A stretch of DNA of 54,840 nt. It comes from Streptomyces colonosanans. Its GTDB lineage: Bacteria; Actinomycetota; Actinomycetes; Streptomycetales; Streptomycetaceae. The translations under genes were made by a program, and so were the position numbers. The stretch is from NCBI RefSeq assembly GCF_001866645.1, contig NZ_MLYP01000096.1, positions 1 to 54,840 of the forward strand. The letters are read 5' to 3'. Of this stretch, positions 36,230 to 45,090 are shown in pieces. Position 1 is the first letter of the stretch. Every line of letters starts with the position of its first letter. The notes under the pieces were generated by a model, which was not told the DNA's origin, searched no databases, and saw only the letters and a list, made by a program, of their open reading frames with translations.

Positions 36230-37099
36230 TCAAGGTGTGGCGGGGCCCCACGTGGTGCAGTGGGGGCCGGCCGAGCGGGGTTCCCAGCAGGCGCGTATCC
36301 GGGTGAGTGAGGGGGCGGGGAGCATAGGGGTGACGACATATGTGTCGGTTGACCCTTGGTCGACGACGGTGGCTGTCTCGACGGGCCCGGCACGGTCCTG
36401 CACCTTGACCCGGTCGCCGACGGAGGAGTAAGAAATCCGTGCCCAGGCGGCGGCGCAGTTGCGGCTCACCACGAGTTCCACGTGAGTCAGGCCGATCTTC
36501 AGGTCGGTGTACGAAGCCGCGTCCACGTCACACGCCATCGCGCCCGCCTCCCGGCCCTTGCAGGAAACACCCCGGCAACCGACAGTCAAAGGCGCCGGCT
36601 CGAACGGGCCGGTCCGGCCGGACGGTGCGGTCTGCACTCGCGGGCCGAAGGCCTGAACGTAGGTCCAGGCCACGGCGCACACGATCGCCGCCACGACCAC
36701 CCCGAGACGGAACCAGCGGGCGGCCACGAAACGGACCACCGGGCCAGAGGCGGAAGACGGCTCGGTGCCGGCCTGCCGCCCGGTGCTCTTTGGCGTTCCG
36801 GTGCAGGCCACGGCTTCGGCGTTGCGCCCGCTCGTCTGTTCCTCGGCCTGCTCCCACAGCGCCACGAGTCTCTCGACCGGCTCTTTGGCGAGTCGCCCGA
36901 GCATTTCGACCGCCTCCCGCGGGGGGAGCTTGCGCCCGTTCAGGAAGCGGTCCCATGACGACCTGCTGTACGGGGTCCGGGCGGCCAGAGAGGTCAGACT
37001 GAGCCCGGATCGGTCCTTCAACTGCCGCAACACCCCGACCAGATAGGCGGTCTGTGGATCGAGGGACGGCGGGAGCGGACGCTGGCTGGATCCGCTCAC
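36230..37099 (-). CDS. Membrane-anchored XRE protein with C-terminal DUF2690-like domain
   Basis: A 289-residue single-pass protein. The cytosolic HTH occupies ~20-80 (LKDRSGLSLTSLAARTPYSR). A membrane helix follows at ~130-150 (LGVVVAAIVCAVAWTYVQAF). An extracellular domain with four Cys (VGCRGVSCKGREAGAMACDV) is DUF2690-like. GTG 37099 overlaps the upstream stop (GTGA), so it is coupled to the next protein, with which it shares the HTH architecture. The topology suggests it reports an envelope signal to DNA directly. Confidence 0.8.
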   Translation of the reverse strand: MSGSSQRPLPPSLDPQTAYLVGVLRQLKDRSGLSLTSLAARTPYSRSSWDRFLNGRKLPPREAVEMLGRLAKEPVERLVALWEQAEEQTSGRNAEAVACTGTPKSTGRQAGTEPSSASGPVVRFVAARWFRLGVVVAAIVCAVAWTYVQAFGPRVQTAPSGRTGPFEPAPLTVGCRGVSCKGREAGAMACDVDAASYTDLKIGLTHVELVVSRNCAAAWARISYSSVGDRVKVQDRAGPVETATVVDQGSTDTYVVTPMLPAPSLTRIRACWEPRSAGPHCTTWGPATP

Positions 37100-37905
37100 G
37101 CCCGCAGCAGGGCCCAGGTCTGCGGACCCACCTTGCCGTCGACGGCGGCGCCGCCGTCACGCTGGAGCTTCTTGACGGCCGACTCCGTGTGTTCACCGAA
37201 GAGGCCGTCGATCCGGCCCGGGGAATGCCCGTGAGCGGCCAGCAGGCACTGCACCTCGGTCACCTGCTCGCCGCCGGCATGGAGTAACACGAGCGGCTCG
37301 GACACGCTGTGGCCCGCGAAGAGATGGCCGCTGCGCCGGGTGTAGTGGCAGGCGAAGCCGGACGGCTGCACGGCAACGCGGGTCTGCTGATCCTGCTCGG
37401 ACAGCGCGGGTGCCGAGGTGTCGCGCACCGCCATCCAGACCGCCAGGGACAGTACGGCGAGCGTCGTAGCGACGACGGTGACCACGGCTGGGTGCCAGTG
37501 ACGCGGACGGCGTCGGCCTTCTTCGGGGTCGGCGACCTGGTGCTGCGATTCGGCCTCCTGCGCGGCCTCCTGCGCGGCCTCCTGCGCGGCCTCCTGCGCG
37601 GCCTCCTGCGCGGCCTCCGGCCTCGCCCCCCGCCGTTCCTGCAGGCGAGCGTGCTCGGCTAGTTCCCACAGGGCGAGCAGCTGTGCCCGGTCGGCGCCGG
37701 ACACCCTGCTCATAGCCTCGACGGCCTGCCTCGGCGGCAGCGTTCTGCCATTGAGATACCGCTCCCACGACGACCTGCTGTACGCGGTCTTGGCCGCCAG
37801 AGCCGCTGTACTCAAGTCCATCTGGTCCTTGAGCTCCCGCAGGCGGACGACTAACCGGCGCACCGGTGGTTCGACTCCGTCGGGTAACGGCTTCCACTGT
37901 CCCAT
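37096..37905 (-). CDS. Membrane-anchored XRE protein with peptidoglycan-binding domain
   Basis: A 269-residue single-pass protein from ATG 37905 (GAGGGGGA site). The HTH (LKDQMDLSTAALAAKTAYSR, ~25-80) is close to that of the downstream gene. An (EAAQ)n linker follows, then a membrane helix (VVTVVATTLAVLSLAVWMAV) and a C-terminal PG_binding_1 domain (CLLAAHGHSPGRIDGLFGEH then VKKLQRDGG and VGPQTWALLRA). A peptidoglycan-binding end outside and HTH inside fit a wall-state sensor (inference). First gene of the pair. Confidence 0.85.
   Translation of the reverse strand: MGQWKPLPDGVEPPVRRLVVRLRELKDQMDLSTAALAAKTAYSRSSWERYLNGRTLPPRQAVEAMSRVSGADRAQLLALWELAEHARLQERRGARPEAAQEAAQEAAQEAAQEAAQEAESQHQVADPEEGRRRPRHWHPAVVTVVATTLAVLSLAVWMAVRDTSAPALSEQDQQTRVAVQPSGFACHYTRRSGHLFAGHSVSEPLVLLHAGGEQVTEVQCLLAAHGHSPGRIDGLFGEHTESAVKKLQRDGGAAVDGKVGPQTWALLRA
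37551..37619 (-). repeat. 12-bp tandem repeat encoding (EAAQ)n
   Basis: The unit CGGCCTCCTGCG is repeated about five to six times, nearly perfectly. It encodes the EAAQ linker of the peptidoglycan-binding HTH protein. Multiples of 12 keep the frame, so linker length can vary by slippage without breaking the gene. Confidence 0.8.
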
Positions 37906-38191
37906 GCTGTCCCCCTCGTGTCCGGTGGCGTCTGTCAACCTTCGCGTACCTGAACCGATTCGGTGCGGGCTTTTTGGGCCCGTTTTCGGTCGTCAGGGTC
38001 TGGCCGGCGTCCCAGAAACGCGTCAGCAGTCGTCAGAGACCTGCTGGTCACAGCCCTGACAACCCGTGTTTGCCCGTCCTGCCCCGACGTTCTGTCTCCG
38101 GCCCCGTCCCCCCGCCATCATCGGATCACCGCCCCGCGGCCGACCCGATTGACGGCCGCCTCCGGGGCTTTCACCACGAGGGGGAGATCCC

Positions 38192-38821
38192 ATGAGCACA
38201 GGAAAGAGCCGCCTTCTGATGTGCGCGGCAGCCGCGGCGCTGAGCGGCGGTCTGATGGCCGCATCCACCGCACAGGCCCAGCCGACGGCGCTTCCCGCGG
38301 TCGAGCAGAGCAGCGGTCACACAACCGCCCAGGCCGCAAGCGGCAACTACACCTATCTGGAGTTCAAGAAGGGCTCCAATCCGCAGAACTCGCGCCTGTA
38401 CTTCGTCTACGTGCAGGGTGCGAACCCGGACCACCCTCACATCCACACTCTCGGCAGCTGGCGAGCGGGCTCGGGCAACGGCAGTAAGAACACCTGTGCG
38501 AGCAACGTCGGCTGGCTGCCCAACGGCAACTACGCCATCAAGAAGTACTACCCGCACCACAACGGCGGGCCCCACGGGGTCAACGGCATCGCCTGGTACA
38601 TCGGCGACCACCGGTGCCACAGCGGCCACTGGCGAACCGACCTGTTCATCCACAGCGAGATGCTTCCCAGCGGCAAGGCCGGCAACTCCGAGCCGTACCG
38701 GTGGGACGGCAACAGCGACTACAAGTCCAACGGGTGCATCAAGCTCAAGCCCTCCGACATCCGCGCACTGCGGAACCTCCAGGCGAGCTACCCCAACCCC
38801 CACAAGCTCGTCGTGCACTGA
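38192..38821 (+). CDS. Secreted L,D-transpeptidase-like protein
   Basis: A 209-residue exported protein. The signal peptide (MSTGKSRLLMCAAAAALSGG, cleavage near AQA-Q30) is followed by a domain with a catalytic-type pattern: RTDLFIHSEM (His154) and YKSNGCIKL (Ser179, Cys182). This matches the H...[S/T]xGC arrangement of YkuD-like L,D-transpeptidases, although the His-to-Ser gap is longer than the classic 14-17. It is divergent from the two wall-sensing HTH genes, with a 286-bp intergenic region, suggesting it is their target (inference). Confidence 0.75.
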   Translation: MSTGKSRLLMCAAAAALSGGLMAASTAQAQPTALPAVEQSSGHTTAQAASGNYTYLEFKKGSNPQNSRLYFVYVQGANPDHPHIHTLGSWRAGSGNGSKNTCASNVGWLPNGNYAIKKYYPHHNGGPHGVNGIAWYIGDHRCHSGHWRTDLFIHSEMLPSGKAGNSEPYRWDGNSDYKSNGCIKLKPSDIRALRNLQASYPNPHKLVVH

Positions 38822-39140
38822 CCCCGGTGTCCTCAAGGAGCCAATGAAGATCCGCATCATGGACAGCCCCAGCTGCTGACAGCCGGGACTGACAGCGGAA
38901 AGAGGCGAAACAGGCAGGAGTCAGGGGCCGGCTGTCGTGAGACGACCGGCCCCGCTCGTTCAGCTCCGCCAGGGACTCCCCCCCGGCGGCGGGATCAGGT
39001 GCCGACGCCGGAACCGGCCGCTCTCAGACGGAAAGGTCGGCGGATTCTCGGGCCGGGAGCTGCCGTGACGCCGCAGAGGGCGTCGTAGCGAAGTAGCCGG
39101 CGTCGAACCGCGGTGTCGCCCAGCGCTCTTGACCAGCAGC

Positions 39141-39570
39141 TCAAGGCGCACGCCGAAGCCCCCGCTCGGGAGGCGCCGAGGCGAGCGCGTGACACCGGGC
39201 CCGGTTCGTCGTAGCTGTCCCACCAGACGGGCACCCTTCTTGCGCAGCTCGCGGGCGCCGAGGTTGAGGACCTCGACGTCCGCGTTGCGGGCGGCAAGCA
39301 CGACCAGGTTCTCGATCTGGTCGTGGACGTTGCTCTCCAGGCGGTCGACGGGTGTCCTTCCACGCGCCGAGCATCGCCGTGTACGCGACATCGGGTGTGC
39401 GGACGGCGTGAACGCGTCCATGCTCGGCGAGCATGGACAGCACGGTGCGCCTCCCGCCGTCCAGCCACGCCTCCAGCGCGGCCCGCTCGACGGCGTCCTT
39501 CTGGCGCCGGTTCTCGCCGGGGAGCGTTGTCCCCGCGGAGGCCGTCCGGCGGATGCTGGCCAACCGGTGG
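39141..39570 (-). pseudogene. Frameshifted helical protein of unknown function, cut by the first ISL3 element
   Basis: The minus strand reads ASIRRTASAGTTLPGENRRQ, then KDAVERAALEAWLDGGRRTV and YTAMLGAWKDT. It shifts frame near 39350 to DRLESNVHDQIENLVVLAAR and LGARELRKKGARLVGQL. The two parts look like one helical protein with a one-base lesion. If the ISL3 element and one copy of its 8-bp duplication are removed, the minus-strand frame continues open into 42046-42070. I do not recognise the family. Confidence 0.4.
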
Positions 39571-39606
39571 CACAGCAGCGTTGCTTGGCCGGGGTGGCTT
39601 TGTTCA

Positions 39607-39614
39607 CGAGAACC
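39607..39614. repeat. 8-bp target-site duplication, left copy
   Basis: CGAGAACC directly abuts the left inverted repeat and is repeated exactly at 42038-42045. An 8-bp duplication is characteristic of ISL3-family insertion. Confidence 0.9.
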
Positions 39615-39701
39615 GGTTCTGGCTCATCTTCCGTGCAGCGGCCACTGTGAGTGACGACTGAGCACCTCTGGGCGGTGCTCGAAGTCGCCCGAAAATGAGC
39701 C

Positions 39702-41336
39702 GTGGTCAAAGTGGTTGGGCTGACAGTTCGGCTCGTGGAAGAGGTCGTGCTCTGGCTGAAGGATCTGTTGTTCCCGTCGATCGCGGACGTCGCGGTGCTG
39801 TTGGTGGACGTGAATATCGAGATAGTGCGCGTTGACGCGCAATGCACCACAGCTGGGGCCGCCTGCCCCGGATGCGGGGCCTGGTCGGCCCGGGTTCACA
39901 GCTCCTACCTGCGGTTTCCCGCCGACGTACCGAGTGCCGGACGAAGGGTGGTACTCCGGCTGCGAGTTCGGCGGTTTCGGTGCTGGAACACCAGGTGCCC
40001 ACGCCGAACCTTCGTGGAGCAGATACATGGCCTGACCCGCAGGTACGGCCAGCGCACCGAGCGGCTGCGCACGACCCTGGCCGCCGTCGGCCTTGCCCTG
40101 GCCGGCCGGGCTGGCGCCCGGCTGGCCACCGTCCTTGGCGTGTCCGTCAGCCGGAGTACGGTCCTGCGCCTGGTCGAATCGCTGCCCGAGCCGGAGGTGC
40201 CTGCGCCGCGGGTGGTCGGCGTCGACGAGTACGCCGCCCGCAAGGGCCGCCGCTACGGCGCCGTCCTGGTGGACATCGAAACCCGCCGCCCGATCGACCT
40301 CCTCCCCGACCGGAAGGCATCGAGCCTGGCTGCGTGGCTCGCCCAGCGACCCGGTGTCGAGGTCGTCTGCCGGGACCGCGCGCCGTTCTTCGCAGAAGGC
40401 GCCACGGCCGGAGCGCCGCGGGCGATCCAGGTCGCGGACCGGTGGCACCTGTGGCACAACCTGAGTGAGGCCGTTGAGCGGTGTGTCGCCCAGCGTCGCG
40501 GCTGCCTGCGCGTCCTGACACCTACAGCACCTCAGCCTGAAGCCGAGCCGGTCGCGGCCGTGGACCCGGCCGCGTCGCCCTGGCCGCGAGGACACCGGTT
40601 CGCCGAACGGACCCGGTCCCGGCACGCAGCCGTCCACGTCCTGTTGAAGGTGGGACACAGCCGGCGCTCCGTCCAGCGGCAGCTCGGCATGACCTGGCGC
40701 ACCGTCAAGCAGTTCGCCGACGCCGTGACGCCGGAGGAACTGTTCACCGGTCAGTGGCAGAACAGGCCATCGGTGCTCGATGAGTACAAGCCCTACCTGG
40801 ACGACCAGTGGAACGAGGGCTGCACCAACGCGTGGAAGCTGTGGGAGGAGATCGTCCCGCTCGGCTACAAGGGCAGCTACCAGCGTGTCCGCGCTTATCT
40901 GCATGAGAAGCGCACCTCCCCACGGCCGGTGACCGCCCGGCCGCCCTCTTCTCGGGTCGTCGCCGGATGGATCCTCCGATAGCCGGACACCCTCACCGAA
41001 TCCGAGCAGCTCCAGCTCAAGTCCGTCCGGACGCACTGCCCCGAACTCGACGCACTCACCCGCCACGTCCGGTCCTTCGCGACCATGCTCACCGGCCGCC
41101 AGGGCGAGCGTCTGCCGGACTGGCTCGACGCCGTTCGGCAGGACGACCTGCCCAGCCTGCACACCCTTGCCGCCGGCATCGACCGCGACCGCGACGCCGT
41201 CATCGCCGGTCTCACCCTGCCCTGGAGCTCCGGCGTCGTCGAAGGACACGTCAACCGGATCAAGATGCTCAAGCGCCAAATGTTCGGCCGTGCCGGCTTT
41301 GCTCTCTTGCGGAAGCGGGTCCTCCTCGCTCCGTGA
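39702..41336 (+). pseudogene. ISL3-family transposase, copy 1, with a single in-frame amber codon
   Basis: A ~544-residue ISL3 (IS204/IS1001/IS1096/IS1165) transposase. The N-terminal zinc finger (CPGCGAWSARVHSSYLR), the HTH (RLATVLGVSVSRSTVLRLVE) and the DDE core (VVGVDEYAARKGRRYGAVLV; QVADRWHLWHNLSEA; SSGVVEGHVNRIKMLKRQMF) are all present. TAG at 40980-40982 interrupts the frame after GWILR, at a position where the second copy has Arg. The remainder to 41336 is open in the same frame. Apart from this one codon the gene is complete, so loss of function is recent or the stop is sometimes read through. Confidence 0.92.
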
Positions 41337-41351
41337 CGGGCAGCTGCATGA

Positions 41352-41987
41352 TCAGACAGTGGCTTTGGCCGTGACCCGGGTGAGCAGCTTGTCGCGCAGA
41401 GATGGCCACTCATCCGCGAGCACGCTGTAGTACAGCGAATCACGGCGTGTGCCGTCCTGGCGCACCATGTGGCTGCGCAGCGTCCCTTCATAGACCAGGC
41501 CCAGGCGTGTCAGGGCCTGCTGGGACCGCACGTTGAGGTTGTCGGTGCGCAAGGCGACTCGGGCTAGGTCCAGATCGTCGAAGGCGTGCCCGAAAAGCAG
41601 AAGCTTGGACTCAGCGTTATACGGGCCGCCCCAACAAGAACGATCGAACCAGGTCGCACCAATCTCAGCGCGGCGCTCAGCCAGGTCAAGCTCATACAGA
41701 CTGGTCGAACCGATCACCGCCTCGTCCGTCAGGCGCTGGACCGCGAAGCACCGCCGGGCTCGGTCCGCCAGCATCTGGCTGATCATCGCCCGCATCTCTT
41801 TCAGGGAGCCGGGGCGAGGTCGGGGCATCCATCGCCAGACCTCGGGATCCGACGCAGAGGGGAAGAGCGCTTCTGCATGATCGACGGACAGCGGGATGAG
41901 ACGGACGGCGCGGCCGAGGAGGGAATCGTTGCTCACCACTGCACCGTAACTTCGGGTCCACTGCCTCACAGCCGAGATGGAGATCAT
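41352..41987 (-). CDS. GNAT-family N-acetyltransferase, passenger of ISL3 copy 1
   Basis: A 211-residue acetyltransferase of the RimJ/RimL-like GNAT group. RAVRLIPLSVDHAEALFPSA opens the fold, then VIGSTSLYELDLAERRAEIG and WFDRSCWGGPYNAESKLLLF, with the acyl-CoA-binding loop and LNVRSQQALTRLGLVYEGTL near the end. ATG 41987 follows GGAGG at good spacing. It lies wholly between the transposase and the right terminal repeat, converging with the transposase. The donor is probably acetyl-CoA; the acceptor may be a protein N-terminus or a small amine such as a drug, which the sequence cannot decide. Confidence 0.85.
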   Translation of the reverse strand: MISISAVRQWTRSYGAVVSNDSLLGRAVRLIPLSVDHAEALFPSASDPEVWRWMPRPRPGSLKEMRAMISQMLADRARRCFAVQRLTDEAVIGSTSLYELDLAERRAEIGATWFDRSCWGGPYNAESKLLLFGHAFDDLDLARVALRTDNLNVRSQQALTRLGLVYEGTLRSHMVRQDGTRRDSLYYSVLADEWPSLRDKLLTRVTAKATV

Positions 41988-42037
41988 ATTGCCTCCGTCA
42001 CACACGGCGACCGCGTCACAGAAGATGAGCCAGAACC

Positions 42038-42045
42038 CGAGAACC
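42038..42045. repeat. 8-bp target-site duplication, right copy
   Basis: CGAGAACC, identical to 39607-39614, directly after the right terminal repeat. Confidence 0.9.
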
Positions 42046-42298
42046 GGCAGCATCTGTACACGAGTTTGGGAGGCGTCGGTGGTGCGTCGTGTTCGATGTT
42101 CATGAGAAACGACAGCGTCGGTGCACCCCGCCGTCGCAGATCCGCCACTCGGGAAGTCGCGACGACACCCCAAGCAGCTCTGCGTAGTGTCTCCGTGGTA
42201 TCTGGCCACGCAGGCTCCGCAAAAACCCGTTTGGCGGACGAGGGGCGACCACTGCTACATTTCCGGAGGCCGTGCGAGAGATCGAGGAGGTGGTACCC

Positions 42299-42352
42299 GT
42301 GAACGCAGTATCGACATGGGTGCTCCCCTCCGGGGTCACGGTCGGGCGATAG
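42299..42352 (+). CDS. Possible 17-codon leader ORF before the hydrolase gene
   Basis: GTG 42299 has a strong GAGGAGG site 7 nt upstream and opens MNAVSTWVLPSGVTVGR, stop TAG at 42350. The hydrolase start follows 49 bp later. It may be a regulatory leader or a relic of a longer gene. Confidence 0.3.
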   Translation: MNAVSTWVLPSGVTVGR

Positions 42353-42401
42353 GCAGGTCGTCCGGGAGCGCCGTTCCAGTGCACTCCCGAAAGGCACGAC
42401 C

Positions 42402-43154
42402 ATGCATTTCACTTCCGAGCAGCGCCTCGACGACGGCGTCCTCGAACGCGAATTCACCCTCGGTGAGATCCCCGGCATCCTGTGGACACCCGCATCCGCA
42501 TCCGCATCCGCATCCGCGTCCGCGCCGGTGCCGCTGATCCTGCTCGGCCACCCTCCCCTCGGGCTGCGCAAGATGTACCCCCGACTGGTGGCCCGGGCCC
42601 GGCATTCCGCGGCGGAGGGCTTCGCCACGGCCACCATCGAGCTCCCCGGAAGCGGCGACCGGCCCCGCCTGCCCGCCGCCGAGCAGGCCCGCGCCGACCT
42701 GCGCCGGGCGATGGAGGCCGGCGAGCCGGTCAGCGACGAGATGGTCGACGCCCTCATCCTCCCGCTGGTCGAAAAGGCAGTCCCGGAATGGCAGGCCGCC
42801 CTGGACGCCCTCCTTTCGCTGCCCGAGATCGGCGGCCCGGTCGGGTACTCGGGGGGAGTGATCTCCATCGGCATCCGGCTTGCGGTGGTCGAGCCGCGCA
42901 TCGTGGCCGCCGGTTTCTTCGCCGGGAGCTTCGTGCCTCGCGCCATGTTCGAGGAGGCGCGGCAGGTCACTATTCCACTGCACGTCCTGCTGCAGTGGGA
43001 CGACGAAGGCAACGACCGGCAGGCGGCCCTGGACCTGTTCGACGCCTTCGGCTCCAAGGAGAAGTCCCTGCACGCCAACATGGGCGGGCACACCGGTGTC
43101 CCGCAGTTCGCAGGGGAGGACGCGGCCCAGTTCTTCACCCGGCATCTGAAGTGA
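42402..43154 (+). CDS. Alpha/beta hydrolase family protein
   Basis: A 250-residue soluble hydrolase related to dienelactone-hydrolase/FrsA-like enzymes. VPLILLGHPPLGLRKMYPRL carries the oxyanion-side GHP motif, VGYSGGVISIG (around residues 147-157) the nucleophile Ser in GYSGG, and a late MGGHTGVP the probable catalytic His. An Ala/Ser repeat near residues 31-42 comes from a hexanucleotide run. ATG 42402 gives MHFTSEQRLDDGVLEREFTL. The substrate is unknown. It lies between the two ISL3 copies without partners. Confidence 0.8.
   Translation: MHFTSEQRLDDGVLEREFTLGEIPGILWTPASASASASASAPVPLILLGHPPLGLRKMYPRLVARARHSAAEGFATATIELPGSGDRPRLPAAEQARADLRRAMEAGEPVSDEMVDALILPLVEKAVPEWQAALDALLSLPEIGGPVGYSGGVISIGIRLAVVEPRIVAAGFFAGSFVPRAMFEEARQVTIPLHVLLQWDDEGNDRQAALDLFDAFGSKEKSLHANMGGHTGVPQFAGEDAAQFFTRHLK
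42491..42526 (+). repeat. Hexanucleotide (CGCATC)n run inside the hydrolase gene
   Basis: CGCATC is repeated four times, then CGCGTC and CGCGCC. It encodes an Ala-Ser repeat in a surface region of the hydrolase. Length changes keep the frame. Confidence 0.8.
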
Positions 43155-43251
43155 GGCCGGGCCGTCAGACCGGCAGCAGACGGTAGCTGATGTCGGCCGG
43201 CATGCCGCTCATCGAGGACAGGTCCCGGCCCTCCGCAGCTCTCCGCACCGT

Positions 43252-43281
43252 GGGCCCCTGCTGAACTCTCGGCAGGGGCCC
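43252..43281. terminator. Perfect 10-bp GC hairpin
   Basis: GGGCCCCTGC, a 10-nt loop and GCAGGGGCCC. It lies about 100 bp after the hydrolase stop and just before ISL3 copy 2, so it may end hydrolase transcription. Confidence 0.6.
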
Positions 43282-43334
43282 GTACTGCCTGAAGTCATGA
43301 ACTGTTCGATTTCTGCAGAGCTTCGAGTGCTGCC

Positions 43335-43342
43335 CAAACTCG
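43335..43342. repeat. Target-site duplication of ISL3 copy 2, left
   Basis: CAAACTCG abuts the left terminal repeat; the right flank (45470-45477) is CAAACCCG, 7 of 8 identical. Confidence 0.75.
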
Positions 43343-43441
43343 GGTTCTGGCTTACTTTCCGTGGAGCATGCACGGTGAGTGACGGTTGTCGGGCGAGTGG
43401 GCTCTGGGGAAGTTGCCCGGAATTGGCCCGTACCGGGTGCG

Positions 43442-45082
43442 GTGCGGCTGACAGTTCAGGCCGTGGAAGAAGTCCTGCTCCGGCTGGAGGAGTTGTTGTT
43501 CCCGTCGATCGCCGACGTGGCGGTGCTGTCGGTCGACGTGGACGACGAGGCGGTACGCATAGAGGCTCGAAGTACGGTGGCTGGGGCCAACTGTCCCGGA
43601 TGCGGGAACTAATCACGGATGCGGGAACTAATCACGGCGGATTCATGGCTCCTACCTGCGACTTCCCGCTGATGTGCCCAGCGGAGGCAGACGGGTCGCT
43701 CTCTGTGTGCAAGTCCGCAGGTTCCTCTGCCCGGTCACCTCGTGCGGGCGGCGGACCTTCGCCGAACAGGGGCCAGGGTTGACCCGTCGGTACGGCCGAC
43801 GGACCGAGCGTCTGCGGTCGACGCTGGCTGCGGTCGGCCTCGCGCTCGCCGGTCGGGCCGGTGCCCGTATGGCGGCGTCTTCGGCGTGTCCGTGAGCCGC
43901 AGCACGGTGCTGAGACTGGCCGAAGCGTTGCCCGACCCCGAAGTTCCGGCCCCGCGGGTGGTAGGCGTCGATGAGTACGCGACCCGCAAAGGGCGTCACT
44001 ACGGGACTGTCCTGGCCGACGTCGAAAGCCGACGTCCGGTAGACCTGCTGCCAGACCGAGAAGCATCCACTCTGGCCGCTTGGCTCGCGAAACGGCCCGG
44101 GGTGGAGGTGGTCTGCCGCGATCGGGCACCGTTCTTCGCCGAAGGTGCCACGGTCGGGGCACCACAGGCGGTGCAGGTGGCGGACAGGTGGCATCTTTGG
44201 CACAACCTGAGCGAGGCCGCAGAGCGGTGCGTCGCAGACCACCGCGGATGCCTGCAGGTCCTGGTGCCAGTTCCAGCCCAGCCTGCCCCCGAGCCGGAGA
44301 GGTTCGAAGACCCTTCCGGTTCGCCCTGGCCAAGGGGACACCGCTTCGCTGACCGCACCCGCGCCAAGCACGCTACCGTCCACGAATTACTGGCAGCCGG
44401 GCTCAGCCGTCGGGCGATCGGCCGCCAACTCCGCATGACCTCCCGCACCGTCAGACTCCTCGCCGACGCGGCCGCCCCGGAGGAACTGTTCCACGGGCAG
44501 CGGCAGGGCCGGCCATCCAAACTCGATCCCTTCAAGCCCTACCTGGATGACCGCTGGAACCAAGGCTGCACGAACGCCTGGGCGGTGTGGGAAGAAATCG
44601 TGCCGCTCTGTTATCGGGGCAGCTACCAGCGGGTTCGCGCCTATTTCCGGGAGAAGCGGCTCTCGCCGGGCCCCGTCACCGCTCGGCCACCGTCACCCCG
44701 CGTCGTCGCCGGTTGGATCCTCCGTCGGCCGGAGACCCTCACCGAGACGGAGCACCTCCGCCTCAAGGCCGTTCTGGTCCACTGCCCTGAGCCGGACGCC
44801 CTCACCGGCCACGTCCGCTCCTTCGGCCAGATGCTCACCGAGCGCCAGGGCGAACGGCTGCCGCAGTGGCTCGATGCCGTCCGGCAAGACGACCTCCCCG
44901 GCCTCCACACCCTCGCCGCAGGCATCGACCGTGACCGCGATGCCGTTATCGCCGGCCTCACCCTGCCCTGGAGCTCAGGCGTCGTCGAAGGCCACGTCAA
45001 CCGAATCAAGATGCTCAAACGCCAGATGTTCGGCCGGGCTGGCTTCGCCCTCCTCCGCAAACGCGTCCTGCTCTACTCCTGA
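43442..45082 (+). pseudogene. ISL3-family transposase, copy 2, with N-terminal frame lesions
   Basis: From 43742 on it parallels copy 1, with DDE motifs VVGVDEYATRKGRHYGTVLA, VADRWHLWHNLSEA and SSGVVEGHVNRIKMLKRQMF, and reads through the position of the copy 1 amber as ILRRPETLTE. The N-terminal fifth is broken. A 19-bp tandem duplication at 43598-43635 inserts a stop after the zinc-finger start (CPGCGN), and a second frame change near 43880 separates RAGARMAA from FGVSVSRSTVLRLAE. At least two repairs would be needed, so it is dead. Confidence 0.9.
43598..43635 (+). repeat. 19-bp tandem duplication disrupting the transposase
   Basis: GGATGCGGGAACTAATCAC occurs twice head to tail. Because 19 is not a multiple of three and the unit contains TAA, the duplication both shifts and stops the frame. 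Confidence 0.9.
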
Positions 45083-45090
45083 GGCACAGG

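Larger units (their letters stand above)
39615..42037 (+). mobile_element. ISL3-family element, copy 1 (2,423 bp) carrying a GNAT gene
   Basis: Terminal repeats are GGTTCTGGCTCATCTTCCGTG (39615-39635) and its complement with one mismatch (42017-42037). CGAGAACC is duplicated on both flanks. The unit contains a transposase gene with one amber codon and, at its far end on the opposite strand, a GNAT acetyltransferase gene. The perfect target duplication shows the whole unit moved together and fairly recently. Confidence 0.93.

Noticed and set aside
37551..37619. Possible CRISPR-like repeat array
   Set aside because: The 12-bp units are head to tail with no spacers and encode an in-frame linker.
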